Shown: positions 25,397-36,976 of the stretch, piece by piece
How the letters are laid out: each line of letters opens with the position of its first letter
Numbering within the stretch: position 1 is the first letter of the stretch
Source: Aotearoamyces nothofagi
Lineage: Eukaryota; Ascomycota; Leotiomycetes; Leotiales; Tympanidaceae
Reading direction: 5' to 3'
Assembly (NCBI GenBank): GCA_015345905.1
Contig: JADDTR010000010.1
Location: 788,477-852,476, forward strand
DNA length: 64,000 nt
The notes under the pieces: generated by a model
What the model was told of the DNA's origin: nothing
Seen by the model: only the letters and a program-made list of their open reading frames with translations
Databases searched by the model: none
Translations under genes and position numbers: made by a program

Positions 25397-28300
25397 CTAG
25401 TATATACCCTGGGTTCGATATTGGAACGTATCATAACTAGAGACAGTCAGGATATTTTGCTTTCAATAGCATTGATTAGCATGTATATTAAGACTTACAG
25501 TCGTGTGTAATAACTGCCAAGCGACTTTCCGATTAGATCTGATTCAACAAACCTCTCAGCATCATCTGCACTGAGCTGTAGTTGAAAACGCTGTCGCAAG
25601 GATATTGTTGTCTGTTGTACACCAGACGCAAAACAGGGCATCTTTGATTCGCGTCCCATTAAGCTGACTAGATCAACTATGTTGTCTGCAGATCGTCGTA
25701 AGGCTGTAAATAGTAAATTATCAGTGTCCGAAGATCAATCATTTAGGAAGGTCATACCTTGGAATCCCTGTTTACACAAGTCCTTGTAATCATCGAAAGC
25801 CGGCGAACCTACACCACCCAAGACATCAACGTAATCTTGGGTCAATTTAAAGGGTGCGGCCTCAAACCCGACTGATCCTGGCGAATTCGAAAGCATGAAA
25901 CCGAAATCGATATGTATGATATGGCCCTCGTTGTCGATTAGGACATTGCCATTGTGTCTATCTTTGAGCTGAAAAATATAGGATATGATACTATAGGCTG
26001 CTAGAGATCGTTTGAAGGAGTCAACAGCTGCTTTGTATGAATCTGTTTCGGGAAGGCCGAAAGCTTTCACGAAGTGGTCTTTTAGAGTAGCTATTCGCCC
26101 ACGTGGATTTTCACCCGACTCAACTGTAGCCATTGTCAGACTCCGCTTTATAGAATGCAACGATACCCCATTCGTGATTGTCTCAATCAGGCCCGAGGAT
26201 TCGCCAGTGACAAGGATGCGCATGCGTTTTACCCAGACCGGGGTACCAGCATCTTTCCATATCTTGTCACAAACATGTATCAGTTGACAAGCAAATGCTT
26301 CTTGTCTGAGGTCTGCTCCTGTCTTCACAATTACACTTATGAGATCCCAATTTTTCATCCAGCCGTATGGAGAAGCTTTTCTAATTCGTTCTTTCTTGAC
26401 TGACCATGCCTCGCCAAATGTCACAGCACTCGGGTCATCCCGATCACCCTTGCTTTGAACACCGCCGGTCTTCTGGTCATTCTCCATTCGAGCAGCACCA
26501 GCACCAGAATTGAGCGCGGCGTCAAGAGCTATGTCATCGTCGATATCTTCAGGGTCGGCATTGGCAGCAGCAGTATTTGCTTTAGCCATTATAACATCAA
26601 AAGTCGGTGTTTCACCCGGCTCAAAACTCTGTTCTTCGAGGCTTTGCATGCTTGCAATAATCTTAGCGCGGATGGCGTCAACTTCGCTCTTGGGACGTTT
26701 GCCACTGGTAGAATCAAGCTGGGTAAGCATTTGGGACGCAGCTCTCATATGAGTTGCTAATGCCGAGAAATCTGGTTGATCTAGGCCAGTCTGGCGATTA
26801 TTCAGGGGTAATATCATCTTTCGAAGTGGCCCTGGACTACTAGATCTAGATGTGGGTGCCCTCGATGTACGTGGTGTTCCAAGCGATGATAGTGAAGATA
26901 ATGTTATAGCCCCACTAGACAATCTAGGTGGCTGGCCCGGTGATTTCACATTTTCTTTCGTCCAATCGCCATCACCTGTAGCCTTTAATAATGGTGAGCT
27001 TCCTAGGTCGCCTTGAGATGGCTCGAACACACTGTCTACTGGTAGCTCTGCCGCTGGAGCGCCATTATGAGCGATTCTCGGGGCCTCCGACAAGTCGAAT
27101 ATCCGTCGCCGGCTAGTACCTTGTTCAGCGAGGAGTCTAGCTAAAAGGGTTCTGTTGTCAGAAGTTTCGGGGTTGAAAGTGAAGTCATTGCACAGGACTT
27201 CAACCATGAGAAGATATGGCACTTTCTCGGCACTGTTTAATACAGTACACTCGGCGGGATTAAGACGCACAATGCGATGATGCTTGCTCTTACTCGGTAT
27301 CCCATCCACAAGATAAGCGGGGCAAATGACTGGTATGTCAACCTCGGCAGGTAAATCCTGTGCAATCAGGGCAAGTTCGGCGCGGAGCGCACTGAGTCGT
27401 GCAGCCTTGGGGACCAGCACTAGGCGATTGGAAATATCCTCAAGAGCTGTCAAAAACTGAGTCTCACATCGAAAATAGTTTTGCCTTAAAAGCCTTACTT
27501 TCTGCTCTGAGCTTAATACAGATGGAGAGATTGATCTTGGATGATGGCTATGTCTCCGGTTGTGTTCTACGTTATCAGGTCGGGAAATAAGGTTGACTGA
27601 GGCCGAAGTAAAAGGTCGTGTACCAGTTCGCGGTGTTCGTAATTCGGGAAGCGGTAGTGACGCCGAACTTATTTGAGCATCAGGTGCCGCAAAGTCCAAA
27701 TGAGATGGTCTCTTTCTCCCCATCGGTGTTCTGACACTGGAAGATGAAGACTGCGGCCTACTCAGAGAGGAGGCCCGGTAAGATCTTTGCTGAACTTCAG
27801 TTGGTTCCGGAGCACTTCCGATCCTAGTTCTATCATTTGCTTTCCTTGTTCTACCTGAGCTAGACGCTACAGTACGACTCCTTACGAGCTTTTGAGTTTG
27901 GCTCGCATCTGAGATAATATCGTTGTTCGATTGTGGTTTCCTTGCTTGGGCAATCGCGAGAGGGCCTGCCCACTGAGGAAGTAGAGGTACGGCAACACTG
28001 GCTAATACAAAGCTTGCAAGGACGGTTACAGGCACCACGTTCTCCTTAATTTTCTCTAGTCGCATTGGTTCAGAGAGTCCAAACACAATATGCTGGACCT
28101 TGTTGTATATTCGTCTACATGTTTTGAATGCTGCTAAATGGGGGTTGTTCGAAAGGTCGTGAAGGTATGTTTGAAAAAGCCAGAACGTCTAGAGCTGAAT
28201 CAGTCCGCGATTCTCGTTGGACGGGAGATAGGTTCTTACGAGTAAGGCGCCATTGACAGATTCCTCGCACAGGTCCAATATAAACTCTTCTAGGGCCATA

Positions 28301-28568
28301 GACTCATTGTCAAGGCTGATGAGAAGATGGCATAGCTGTGGAAGGAAGAACTCAATTTCCTCGTAACTGAACTGTCGAAGTTTTGAGCACAGAACATAGT
28401 GGATGCCGACGTGATCTGCATATCGCCTGAAAGGGTTCATGCATCAGCGATTGTGAAGCATATGGAGACGACAAGATGAAGTACGCACGATAGGTAAGCT
28501 ACAGATAAGAACGGGTTCTGATTAAACACATCGCTCTCGATGAATCGTTTGAGCAGATCCCAAGACAT
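25397..28568 (-). CDS. PIK1: Phosphatidylinositol 4-kinase, Pik1 type
   Basis: Makes PI4P from phosphatidylinositol at the Golgi and nucleus; essential for secretion in yeast. Five exons: 28568-28489, 28426-28240, 28188-25758, 25703-25499, 25436-25397, giving 980 aa. The start MSWDLLKRFIESDVFNQNP and the LSRYADHVGIHYVLC segment, restored by splicing exons 1 and 2, match the Pik1 N-terminal helical (LKU) region. The middle third is Ser/Pro/Arg-rich. The kinase domain at the C-terminus shows LKDRHNGNVLID (catalytic loop) and HIDFGFML (metal-binding DFG). The last two short exons restore the invariant ending YDTFQYRTQGIY. Starting earlier would need a non-ATG codon at 28661, so the ATG at 28568 is preferred. 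All introns are GT-AG and in phase. Length is normal. Confidence 0.95.
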
Positions 28569-29664
28569 CGGGGAGCCAAGATGCCGGGGAAAATAAGATG
28601 GTAGGATAAGAGGCGGGATGCCTCTGCTAATGTCGTCATTAACAGACTTCTGGCGAGTCAAGTAAAGTCATGGCTAGGGGGAAACGAGGAGAGCGCGTGT
28701 TTGGCACGTGTGTCTGTCTGTCACGTAAAGAAATACGGTGTCGACATTAGAGGTTGCGATCCGGATAAATGTTTTGACCGAGACCGAGCTTACCGACACC
28801 TCTGCCGCCATGGCCGACGCCGCGTCAAAAGCTTAAATCTCCCCAACCCTCCGGATTGCGAGTGCACTTCCATACGCCGAGCTCCTTGCCAATGCACCTT
28901 TATCCTTAATTAAATCTTCTGGAACCGGCGAAATCGTGCCTAAGCCTATCTCAACTGTCTATACTCCGGAGTTGGGATAGCCCTATTATGCATTTTTGGC
29001 CGTGGAGCTTCACCAATTCTCGTGTTTTGTGATCCAAATGACCCGCCACGCTGTCACTGTCGCTCTCGTTAATCGTCAGTACTGACCAAGGTGGTCAGTA
29101 CCGACGATTATGTGTTGGGAACGCAGTATGACAGTGGCTGGAACTCCGTATGGGAATACATGAAGCATGGAGAGCTGCTCTTATCTATGAGGCTCCCCTT
29201 CACTACCCGATATCCACGATCTCAGCGGTCGGCATCTCTGTGAAGTCTTTTGTATCTTTCGGAATGCCGTTCGTCTAGTTTCCCGGGTCAATCGCCGTTT
29301 ACATCCCTCTTGGGCTGAGATAGATCGTGAACTGATCCATATCGCCAATAACATACTCCGTCGGGCGGGTTTCGTGTTTGGCAAATGGGCGGTCTCTGAC
29401 GGGTTTCGTATCGGCGTCTTGGCCCTCGCGAACTTCTACTATCCCATCTAGGTCCTCTCCAATTCCTGTAGCTCGTAGGGTCACATACTTCCAGACATCC
29501 TCGTTGGCATCTAAATACAAGTATAAAGAGCTATCTCTAGCCCACGTGTCGTGTTTCATCAACAAACTTCAGTATCGTTGTTCTTTCCACCTCTTATCAC
29601 TTTCATTTTCAACATAAAACTACCCGTTAATTCTATAATTCTTCAGTTGCCACTACTAGCAAAG
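28569..29664. promoter_or_regulatory. Divergent promoter region, PIK1 / CFEM gene
   Basis: 1.1 kb between divergently transcribed genes. It contains a strong inverted repeat at 29070-29110 and one CCCACGTG E-box (core 29543-29548) about 120 bp before the CFEM start. Frames here (for example 28701-28913) show no family resemblance. Confidence 0.45.
29070..29110. repeat. 19-bp inverted repeat, 3-bp loop
   Basis: Left arm taatcgtcagtactgacca (29070-29088) and right arm 29092-29110 are reverse complements with one mismatch. Weaker outer similarity (ctgtcactgtc and gacagtggc) extends the symmetry on both sides. Confidence 0.85.
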
Positions 29665-30350
29665 ATGCAATTCTTAACGCTTACCTTCGTTGTGGCCCTC
29701 GTTGCTCCACTCGTGCACGCTCAAGACCTGAGTTCTCTTCCTTCTTGCGCGGTACGTCCAAAATCACGAGGCTGCAAGCGTTGACGCTGTAGACTACGTT
29801 AAATCCAGCCTGTAACTAACATACGTTTTAGCGTACACCCGCGGTTGAGGCTCTTTCTTCAACTGGGTGTTCATCCATTGATATTGCTTGCATCTGTGCG
29901 GACAGTAGTTTCATCTCTGGTATTACAGCTGCAGTCCAGAATGGCTGCACTCAAGCTGAGATTGCTAGTATGTCTTGAGATCTCACATTCCGTTCCTGTC
30001 CCATGCTTAATCTTTCATTATGACATTTTGGAAAGGCGTCGAAATAGAAGTTAGATCTCATGCTGATGGATATTTCAACAATAGCAACTATTCAGTTCGC
30101 CAGTGCTCTATGTGGTTCTGTGGGCGTCAACCTCACGATACCAACGGCTCTAAGTAACTCGAGTACCGCGTCGCCAACGTCTACGCCCATTAGTAGCTCT
30201 ACATCGACTGGGACTAATACATCCCTACCTTCTTCAAGTGCTACTGGATCTAGTACTTTGGCAACACCCACAAGCGCAGCTACTGCAATCTATGGCTCCA
30301 TGGCTGGCGCTGGTTTATTCTGCATTGCGGCTATTTTCATGGGAATGTAA
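29665..30350 (+). CDS. CFEM-like GPI-anchored wall protein
   Basis: Small secreted protein of 162 aa from exons 29665-29751, 29832-29967 and 30085-30350. A signal peptide (MQFLTLTFVVALVAPLVHA) is followed by a Cys-patterned module: LPSC...STGCSSIDIACIC...NGC...ALCGSVGV. This matches the CFEM layout, including the aspartate before CxC that binds haem iron in characterised members. However, only six of the usual eight cysteines are present: the second and the seventh are missing. A Ser/Thr-rich stalk and a hydrophobic end (SMAGAGLFCIAAIFMGM) suggest a GPI anchor. Exon 3 was joined at AATAG because the closer acceptor CAG puts the conserved ALCGSVGV out of frame. Family roles include haem/iron uptake and host interaction; the role here is unknown. 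Confidence 0.75.
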
Positions 30351-30693
30351 ACTATATTGTTGTCATATGGATCCTTTATTTCTATGGTGCTTCAATTTTC
30401 AAGGTGGAAGCTAGAGTCTTTTATACTTCGTGTGCGGTTTATCCCTTTGGCTGGAGATTTCTGAATCGCTATGAGTGTTCAAGCTCAATGTTTTAATATT
30501 TAAATCTGAATCTTATGGCAATTTTGCACTGGAAACCGTTGAAGTGAGTGACATGAATAGATCTTGTGACATCGTCCACTCATATATGATGTCATTTCTT
30601 ATAGAACCCATCATAGGATCTCCTCATCTGCTAATGACCAATGAGTCTGAGCGCTATACGCTTTGATCTTTATCAGCGTCGATACCATCTGAA

Positions 30694-30725
30694 TCACGTG
30701 ATAATCATGTGGTACAGTCACGTGA
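30694..30725. promoter_or_regulatory. Paired TCACGTGA E-boxes
   Basis: Two identical 8-bp palindromes 24 bp apart start-to-start, the type bound by bHLH/bZIP factors such as Cbf1. They lie about 345 bp after the CFEM stop and 740 bp before the acyl-CoA synthetase start. Confidence 0.5.
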
Positions 30726-31059
30726 CTGAAGTCACCGAGTAGGTTTCGACTGCGCTGTAAAGACCGGCATCTACTTCAACAACGTGTATCTTTAATAACG
30801 GTAGAGTGTCCGCTTTGCTCATTCGCAATTTGAACAGCCTTGAATATCTTCCGGGCCAATTTACAGGGCTTGGAAGGACTTTCTGGGGCCCCTTTCGGGC
30901 AAGTCAGTATCTTTATAGCTAATTAGATGCTAATTTAATATCACTCAATTGCAATTTAGATACAACTTAGCACATTCAATTACGAGGTAGCATTGTTGAG
31001 CTATTCATATCAAAAGTTGGGTGGTTGATTGTCTTGAGCGACGAACACTTCCTGTATTT

Positions 31060-31100
31060 GATTGTGCTTGTACTTGTTCTGTACAAGTACAAGTACAATC
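31060..31100. repeat. 18-bp inverted repeat
   Basis: Arms gattgtgcttgtacttgt (31060-31077) and acaagtacaagtacaatc (31083-31100) are reverse complements with one mismatch, around a 5-bp loop. Each arm also contains short gtacaa/gtactt repetition. Confidence 0.85.
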
Positions 31101-31466
31101 AGAACAGGAGCACTTTGGCAAAACCGAGATATCAATTTACAATGAAACGTTGCGTCCCTATTATTAGATATTTTTGGTAGAGAAGACAGTGCCGGGAGGG
31201 TGGGGAGGGAGGGATACCTTCGCCAATCTCTCCCCTTCGAGATTGTGCCTAAATAGGCCGGATATTCCTCCAGCCCCGCATCGGCAAAGTAGACATTGGA
31301 GAAGGAATTATGGCAATTGATGGCTTATTATACCTCGGCACCGTAGCCTTTTAGCAATAAGTACCCCTTGATGACCTGCCCGATGCCATAATATACTTGC
31401 TTTGAGAGTTGCCAATTTTGGGCTCTGTGATCTCATCTGGTTGATGCCGTACTTCCATATACATTG

Positions 31467-33286
31467 ATGATTGGGAAGATGCCTTGCGTATCTCCACACC
31501 CTACAATTGAGATCCCAAAAGTCAACGTCTTGACATACCTGTTCCCTCCGGAGGCGACGCCTTCAACATCTCCAATATGGATAGACTCCAAAAATCCAGA
31601 GAAATCTTTGTCGCCACACCAAGCCGTAGAATGGGTGAAACGGTTGGCGTTTGGCCTTGAAAGAGTGGGCCTGAAGAAGGGCGAAGTAGTTATGATTTAC
31701 ACACCAAATCATATATTTGTCCCTGTTGCTTATTTTGGGATTGTAGGGGCTGGATATGCTTTCACTGGTGCAAATCCCGTATTTACCTTGCAAGGTAAGT
31801 AGTTTTTACCCTTGAATTTGTATCATACTGACTGCGAGATTAGAAATTGTGCACCAGATCAAGAACACTAGTGCTAAGATCATCTTGGCTCACCCTTCGA
31901 TTCTCAGCACTGCAGTCGCAGCAGCAGAACAGATCGGATTATCGAAGCCACGAATTTTACAGTTCTCAGACGAGGAATGTCCCACTGTTGGGAGTATCAC
32001 TGACTGGCGGGCCTTGATTGGAACCCCTAAGGAAGTCGAGAAATACCAGTGGAAGTCGTTCAGCCCCGAAGAATCAATGCAAACTATATCAGCAGTCAAC
32101 TATTCTTCAGGCACGACAGGACTCCCGAAGGGAGTTTGCGTTAGTCATTATAACCTGATCGCAAACGCTGAGCAGTGCGCTTACATGAGATACCTTCACA
32201 AACCATTTTCGCAAAACAACGGACCACCTGAGCGATGGATTGGTTTCTTGCCGTTGTATCACGCTTATGGTCAATTATACACCATGCTCATGTCAGTCAA
32301 ACTGGGAATTCCCATTTACATCATGAAAAAGTTCATCTACACAGATTTCCTGGAAGCGATTCAAAAGTATAAGATAACCGCGCTTCAAATTGCACCACCG
32401 ATCCTCGTGATGCTTAGCAAGCGGCTCGAGACGGCAAAATTCGATATTAGCAGTGTATCCAGTATTCTATGCGGTGCAGCACCGCTTTCAAAACAGTTGC
32501 AAAACGACGTTTCCAAACGTTTCAATGTTCAAATCAACCAAGGCTGGGGAATGACCGAAGTCACGTGCGGTGCAATGCAAGTTCCAGGCGGAGTCAAGGA
32601 TGAGAGCGGTAGTGTCGGTCAACTAGACCCAAATTGTGAGTGCATGCTAGTAGATGATGACGGGGCTGAGGTGCCTGTTGGAAGCCCAGGGGAAATCTGG
32701 ATTCGCGGACCGAATATCTGCTTGGGATACTGGAAGAACGAAGACGCAACTAAGGAGGCAATAACGCCAGAGGGGTGGCTGATAACGGGAGATATTGCCA
32801 TCTGCAACGAACGAGGATATTTCTGGATAGTCGACAGGAAAAAGGTGAGCGTGCTCTGGTCCTGGAATAACGAGTCTGACTCCTGTAGGAATTAATAAAG
32901 GTCAACGCCTTGCAGGTAGCTCCCGCAGAACTCGAAGCCGCTCTTCTCGAAAACGAGCACGTGGCCGATGCCGTCGTGGTTGGAGTTACCCTGTACGTTG
33001 AGCTGTACCTCCCTCTACCCGCGCACTAACATCTCGCAGACACAACGCAGAGTCGCCGCGAGCGTATGTAGCGTTACAGGACACCTCCATAGGCAAACTA
33101 TCGCCTGAGCATATCCAGGAGTGGATCAAACCCAGAGTAGCGAGGCACAAGTGGCTGGTTGGAGGTGTTTCTTTCGTTGACGAGGTTCCCAAATCAGCCA
33201 GTGGGAAGATCCAGAGAAAGGTTTTGAAGGAATGGTCGAAGAGGGATGCGATTTTTCTTGAGCAGCAGACCAAGGCGAGGTTGTAG
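31467..33286 (+). CDS. 4-coumarate-CoA-ligase-like acyl-CoA synthetase
   Basis: AMP-forming ligase activating a carboxylic acid to its CoA ester. Four exons: 31467-31794, 31844-32844, 32889-32992, 33040-33286, giving 559 aa. Visible motifs are the P-loop YSSGTTGLPKGV, the GWGMTEVTCG motif, GWLITGDIA, the hinge FWIVDRKKELIKVNALQVAP (completed only by splicing exon 3) and the catalytic lysine context SASGKIQRK near the C-terminus. The protein ends KARL; ARL fits the peroxisomal PTS1 consensus. The start is either the ATG at 31467 or the one at 31479. The CoA-transferase gene 440 bp downstream on the same strand also has a PTS1, pointing to a shared peroxisomal pathway. Substrate (aromatic, fatty or branched acid) cannot be read from sequence. 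Confidence 0.9.
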
Positions 33287-33728
33287 AGCAAAGAACAGAT
33301 ACAACAATTGCTTTTCTTTTCTCGGGAATACGACTCATACAGTATTATATAGACTGACTTCTCGTGTTAGCAGTCAGATTATAATAGTTCTATATCGTAG
33401 ATCAGGGTTTCTTTATACCAGTACGTTATTATCGCTGCGTGATCATATTTCAGTCTTAAAAAAAATTAGGCTTTTGATGTTCTCAGCTTGTGGAATCCAA
33501 GACTCACCTCTCCCGAGCCCCCCCTGCATCCAGGTCCCTCGGCACATAACAAGGATTCCCCGCATTCCGATTCCCGATTTCTAGTCTGGAAATACCATCC
33601 CCCACCTCCACACCCAGAGCTCCAAAATCAGATCCTAAAGTACTCGTAGCATATTCTATTCAGCACATGTCTCTCCTATGAGAGATATTTAGATTCTGGA
33701 TTTGTTAGAATTGTATGCATATATAATC
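33287..33728. other. Spacer between the peroxisomal genes
   Basis: 3' UTR of the acyl-CoA synthetase and promoter of the CoA-transferase. Nothing else seen. Confidence 0.4.
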
Positions 33729-34989
33729 ATGCCACGCCCTCCACCTCTGAAAGGGATTCGCGTCCTCGAATTCGCCGGCCTGGCGCCTGGTATGAATAAT
33801 CAACTCGCATCCTCCCAAACACCCATTCTAACGTCCTCCAGGCCCATTCGCCGGCCTCATGCTTGCTGACAGCGGGGCATCGGTCTTGCGAGTCGACCGA
33901 GCGATTCCCGGCCACGATGAGTCCAATCCCGCACCACCAACCGCCGATCTCTTGACCCGACACAAGTCCTCCATCGCCGTAGATCTGAAATCCGCATCTG
34001 GAATCGCCCTGATCAAGAGACTCGTCAAAAATGTTGATATCGTCATCGATCCTTTCCGGCCGGGCGTGCTGGAGAAGCTGGGTCTTGGCCCGGATGTTCT
34101 GCGGGGTATTAATCCGCGGCTGATCGTGGGGCACATGACTGGCTTCCGGCGGGATGGCAAGTATAGAAATATGGCAGGTCATGATATTAACTATATTGGT
34201 ATTTCGGGTGCACTGTCGATGATGGGCAGGAGAGGCGAGAAACCTCTGCCGCCGCTGAATATCCTAGGCGATTTTGCAGGCGGTGGAGCGATGTTGTTTC
34301 AGGGCTTGCTGTTGGCGTTGCTGGCGAGAGAGAGGAGTGGGAAGGGACAAGTTGTGGAAGCAAATATGGTGGATGGGAGTGCCTATCTTGCCACGTATCC
34401 GAGACTGACGAGGAAGACTATGTTTGCACGACCGAGGGGAGAAAATCTTTTGGATAGTGGCGCGCCATGGTATGATGTGTACGAGACCAAGGACGGGAAA
34501 TATGTTGCTGTGGGATCTTTAGAGCCCCAGTTCTTTACTCTATTGGTAGAGGGTTTAGGATTTGCAGGAGAGGGACTAGAGGAGCAGAGGAGTGATCCGA
34601 GTACATGGTTCGATATGAAGAATCTGTTCGAAAAGCGATTCAAGGAAAAGACAAGAATGGAGTGGGAAGCGATTTTTGACGGCACGGATGCTTGTGTCAC
34701 GCCAGTGCTCGAGATGGGAGAGCTGGAAAAGGATCCGAGGAGAGAAGGAGATCAGAGGCCTTCTGTGACGTTGTCGGAAACTCCAGGTCTAGCAGTAAAG
34801 GGTGGGGGATCTAGGAAAGTGAATATAGGACAAGGCGTTGGGGTTACGGGTGATGGATGGTCGAGTTTAGGATTAAGGCCTAATGAGGGAAGTGAAAAGA
34901 CTCTGAAAGAATGGCTGGGATGGAAGAGAGGAAAAGATTATGATGTGGAGGGAGGAGGTTTGGTGTTAAAAGAATCTTCGAAGTTATAA
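33729..34989 (+). CDS. CaiB/BaiF family III CoA-transferase or alpha-methylacyl-CoA racemase
   Basis: Enzyme of the family that transfers CoA between acids or racemises 2-methylacyl-CoA for beta-oxidation. Two exons, 33729-33789 and 33842-34989, give 402 aa. The N-terminus [27 protein letters not shown] is restored across the intron. MAGHDINYIGISGAL and LGDFAGG resemble the racemase segment holding the catalytic His and Asp, and VVEANMVDGSAYL is the usual follow-up. This favours racemase over transferase. The C-terminus is ESSKL: SKL is a perfect PTS1. It is a likely partner of the acyl-CoA synthetase just upstream, which ends ARL. The ending is 15-20 residues longer than the domain, as in peroxisomal racemases. 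Confidence 0.9.
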
Positions 34990-35303
34990 TACTAGCCGGA
35001 GATGTCAGGTTGTTATTGATGAAAATAGCAGACTTACTCATTGTAAAAAATTAAATTAAATTGGCCCTTTGCCTTGGCTGGCACCCTTGATACCACTGTT
35101 GGGGACCGATTGACAGTTAGTGACGATAATGCAGAAGCCACAGGTGCTCTATATCTCTAGTAGATATGTGATCGATGCTATATATAACCAAATGCAATAT
35201 ATTCCAATGAATGCCGGAAGTGCCATGATCTCAAACTTCTCTGGACCGAAATGCCTCATACCTAGATATGTATCTCCTGGATTGCTGTCCAAATCTAATA
35301 CTG
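34990..35303. other. Convergent 3' spacer
   Basis: 314 bp between the converging ends of the CoA-transferase (+) and HeLo-pseudokinase (-) genes. AT-rich UTR-like sequence. Confidence 0.4.
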
Positions 35304-36976
35304 TCAGGGCCGAGCTTGGATGGATGTTATCGCACTCACTTTCTCGATATACCGAATGCCAACAAGTATTCCATCATCATCATAAAACTCCTTCTCGTCG
35401 CCAAAGGTGTTGTCGGATTTATCGAGGCACGACAGGCACGATATTACCACGTCAGAGTATCTTTTCCCCATGGTATACGGCAAACTCTTGCGTGCCATAT
35501 CTATCAGAATTTCCTTGATCTCGTTTGCTTTTCGTCGTTGATCTCTTATCGACTGATCAACGGCAATCTTGAGGAGCGGCTGGGGTTCCGGACTTTCATT
35601 GCCTCCTTGCCACCGTAGGAAAGAATCCCACATCCCGATCTCCAAGAGACATACTCCTAAGGAGTAGATGTCATGCTGCATGACATAGTCCTCTTCTGGC
35701 CTTTCGCCTTGGCGACTAGGATGACGATATAGATCCATCTCCCACAAACCATCACTTATGCGATATGTCTTCCCTTCCGCCATGCGGAACCTTTCAAAAC
35801 CAATGAGGAATGGCCATTTGGAAGCCAAACCATTGCCATCGCCTGCCAGAACGAGAATAGTCTCCGGACGAATATTCTTGTGCACGAACTGTGCGGAATG
35901 GATGAACATTACTGATTTGGAGAGTTGGCGTGCAATATGAAGGCGTTCGTGCAAAGGATAAGGCTTCTCTGAAATTATAATTTCTCGGAGACTTTGAGGA
36001 CTGCGTAATCCTGGGGGGATGGCGAATGTGAACTGATAGGATGTAATCGGCTTAGATAGGGAAAGCGGATTGGTTGTGAACGGCTCATATACGGATCTAA
36101 TCACACCTTGGCAGTTAAGTATGCCAAATGCAAATGGATCTAGTTTGCGGAGGATTAGGGCGAAATCTCGAACATCTCTCATCGATACCTGAGATGTATT
36201 CTCTGGATCACTGACTAGAGTGTCCAATATAAAAGCGGCCGTAGGCGTGGTTTTACTAACATACGCCGAGCAAAAAGGAATTGATACCTTGTTCTTAAAC
36301 GTGTCTTCCACAAATACTGGAGCAGCATTGCTGAGAGATTCAGACGTGTTGTCGCCATTGATGGCATCTCTTAAAGATTTTAAGATTGTAATTGATTCGG
36401 TTGTTGCTCCGCTGATTTGCTCATGTTTGAGCTGATCGTCAATATAAGGACTTGGAACGCATACTAGTAGGAACCAAGAGAGATTGAAGGTTTCGTGCCA
36501 ATGGTCTAAATCTTCCATTGTTCTTCTAAGGCTGTCTTTAGCCACAGCCGCATACCTAATCCGCTTAACGTCGCCTTTCTTCTTCATAAGTTGCAATATC
36601 GACGTATTCTTCACGGGCTCCCCGATTATGCTATCTATCTTATTTATAGCACTCTGCAGCTTTGAATCCAGGAGTTGAATCACACCGTGGAAATGTATTT
36701 GAAAGTCTTCGTCAATATTCTGCGAGACCTTCGTGAGACATTTGAGCTGATGCCTGATAGATATCCAGTGTGCGTCGATTCGGAGGATCAGCTCGCTCGT
36801 CTCGTTCTCGGCATCCCTAAACGATTCGTACTTCTTGACCATGATATCGCCATATCTGAAGTTATCTGTCTGTCAACGTTGTGTTTGAGTGACGCTGGAG
36901 GCAGGAGAGAGGGGACTGACTTGATACACTGTTCTACTAGACCTACAACTCCAATTACAAATGATATGCCATCCAT
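35304..36976 (-). CDS. HeLo-domain protein with pseudokinase domain
   Basis: Two exons, 36976-36921 and 36855-35304, give 535 aa. The N-terminus MDGISFVIGVVGLVEQCIKYGDIMVKKYESF, seen only after splicing, is typical of fungal HeLo (prion-inhibition/propagation) domains, a helical bundle that can permeabilise membranes. A helical middle follows. From about residue 290 the sequence is protein-kinase-like: HERLHIARQLSKSVMFIH, then HKNIRPETIL where HRDLKPENIL is expected, and IGFERF in place of DFG. Catalytic Asp, Lys, Asn and the metal-binding Asp are all changed, so it should be a pseudokinase. The ending YSDVVISCLSCLDKS...FGDEKEF is common in this fungal family. The architecture parallels mammalian MLKL. 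Role in self/non-self or stress cell death is inference. Confidence 0.86.

Larger units (their letters stand above)
30351..31466. promoter_or_regulatory. Intergenic with E-boxes and a hairpin
   Basis: 1.1 kb upstream of the acyl-CoA synthetase gene. It holds two TCACGTGA palindromes (30694-30701 and 30718-30725), a 18-bp-arm hairpin at 31060-31100 and no supportable gene. Confidence 0.45.

Noticed and set aside
28569-28661. N-terminal extension of PIK1
   Set aside because: Begins with TTG and is preceded by an in-frame stop; MSWDLLKRF at 28568 matches the family start.
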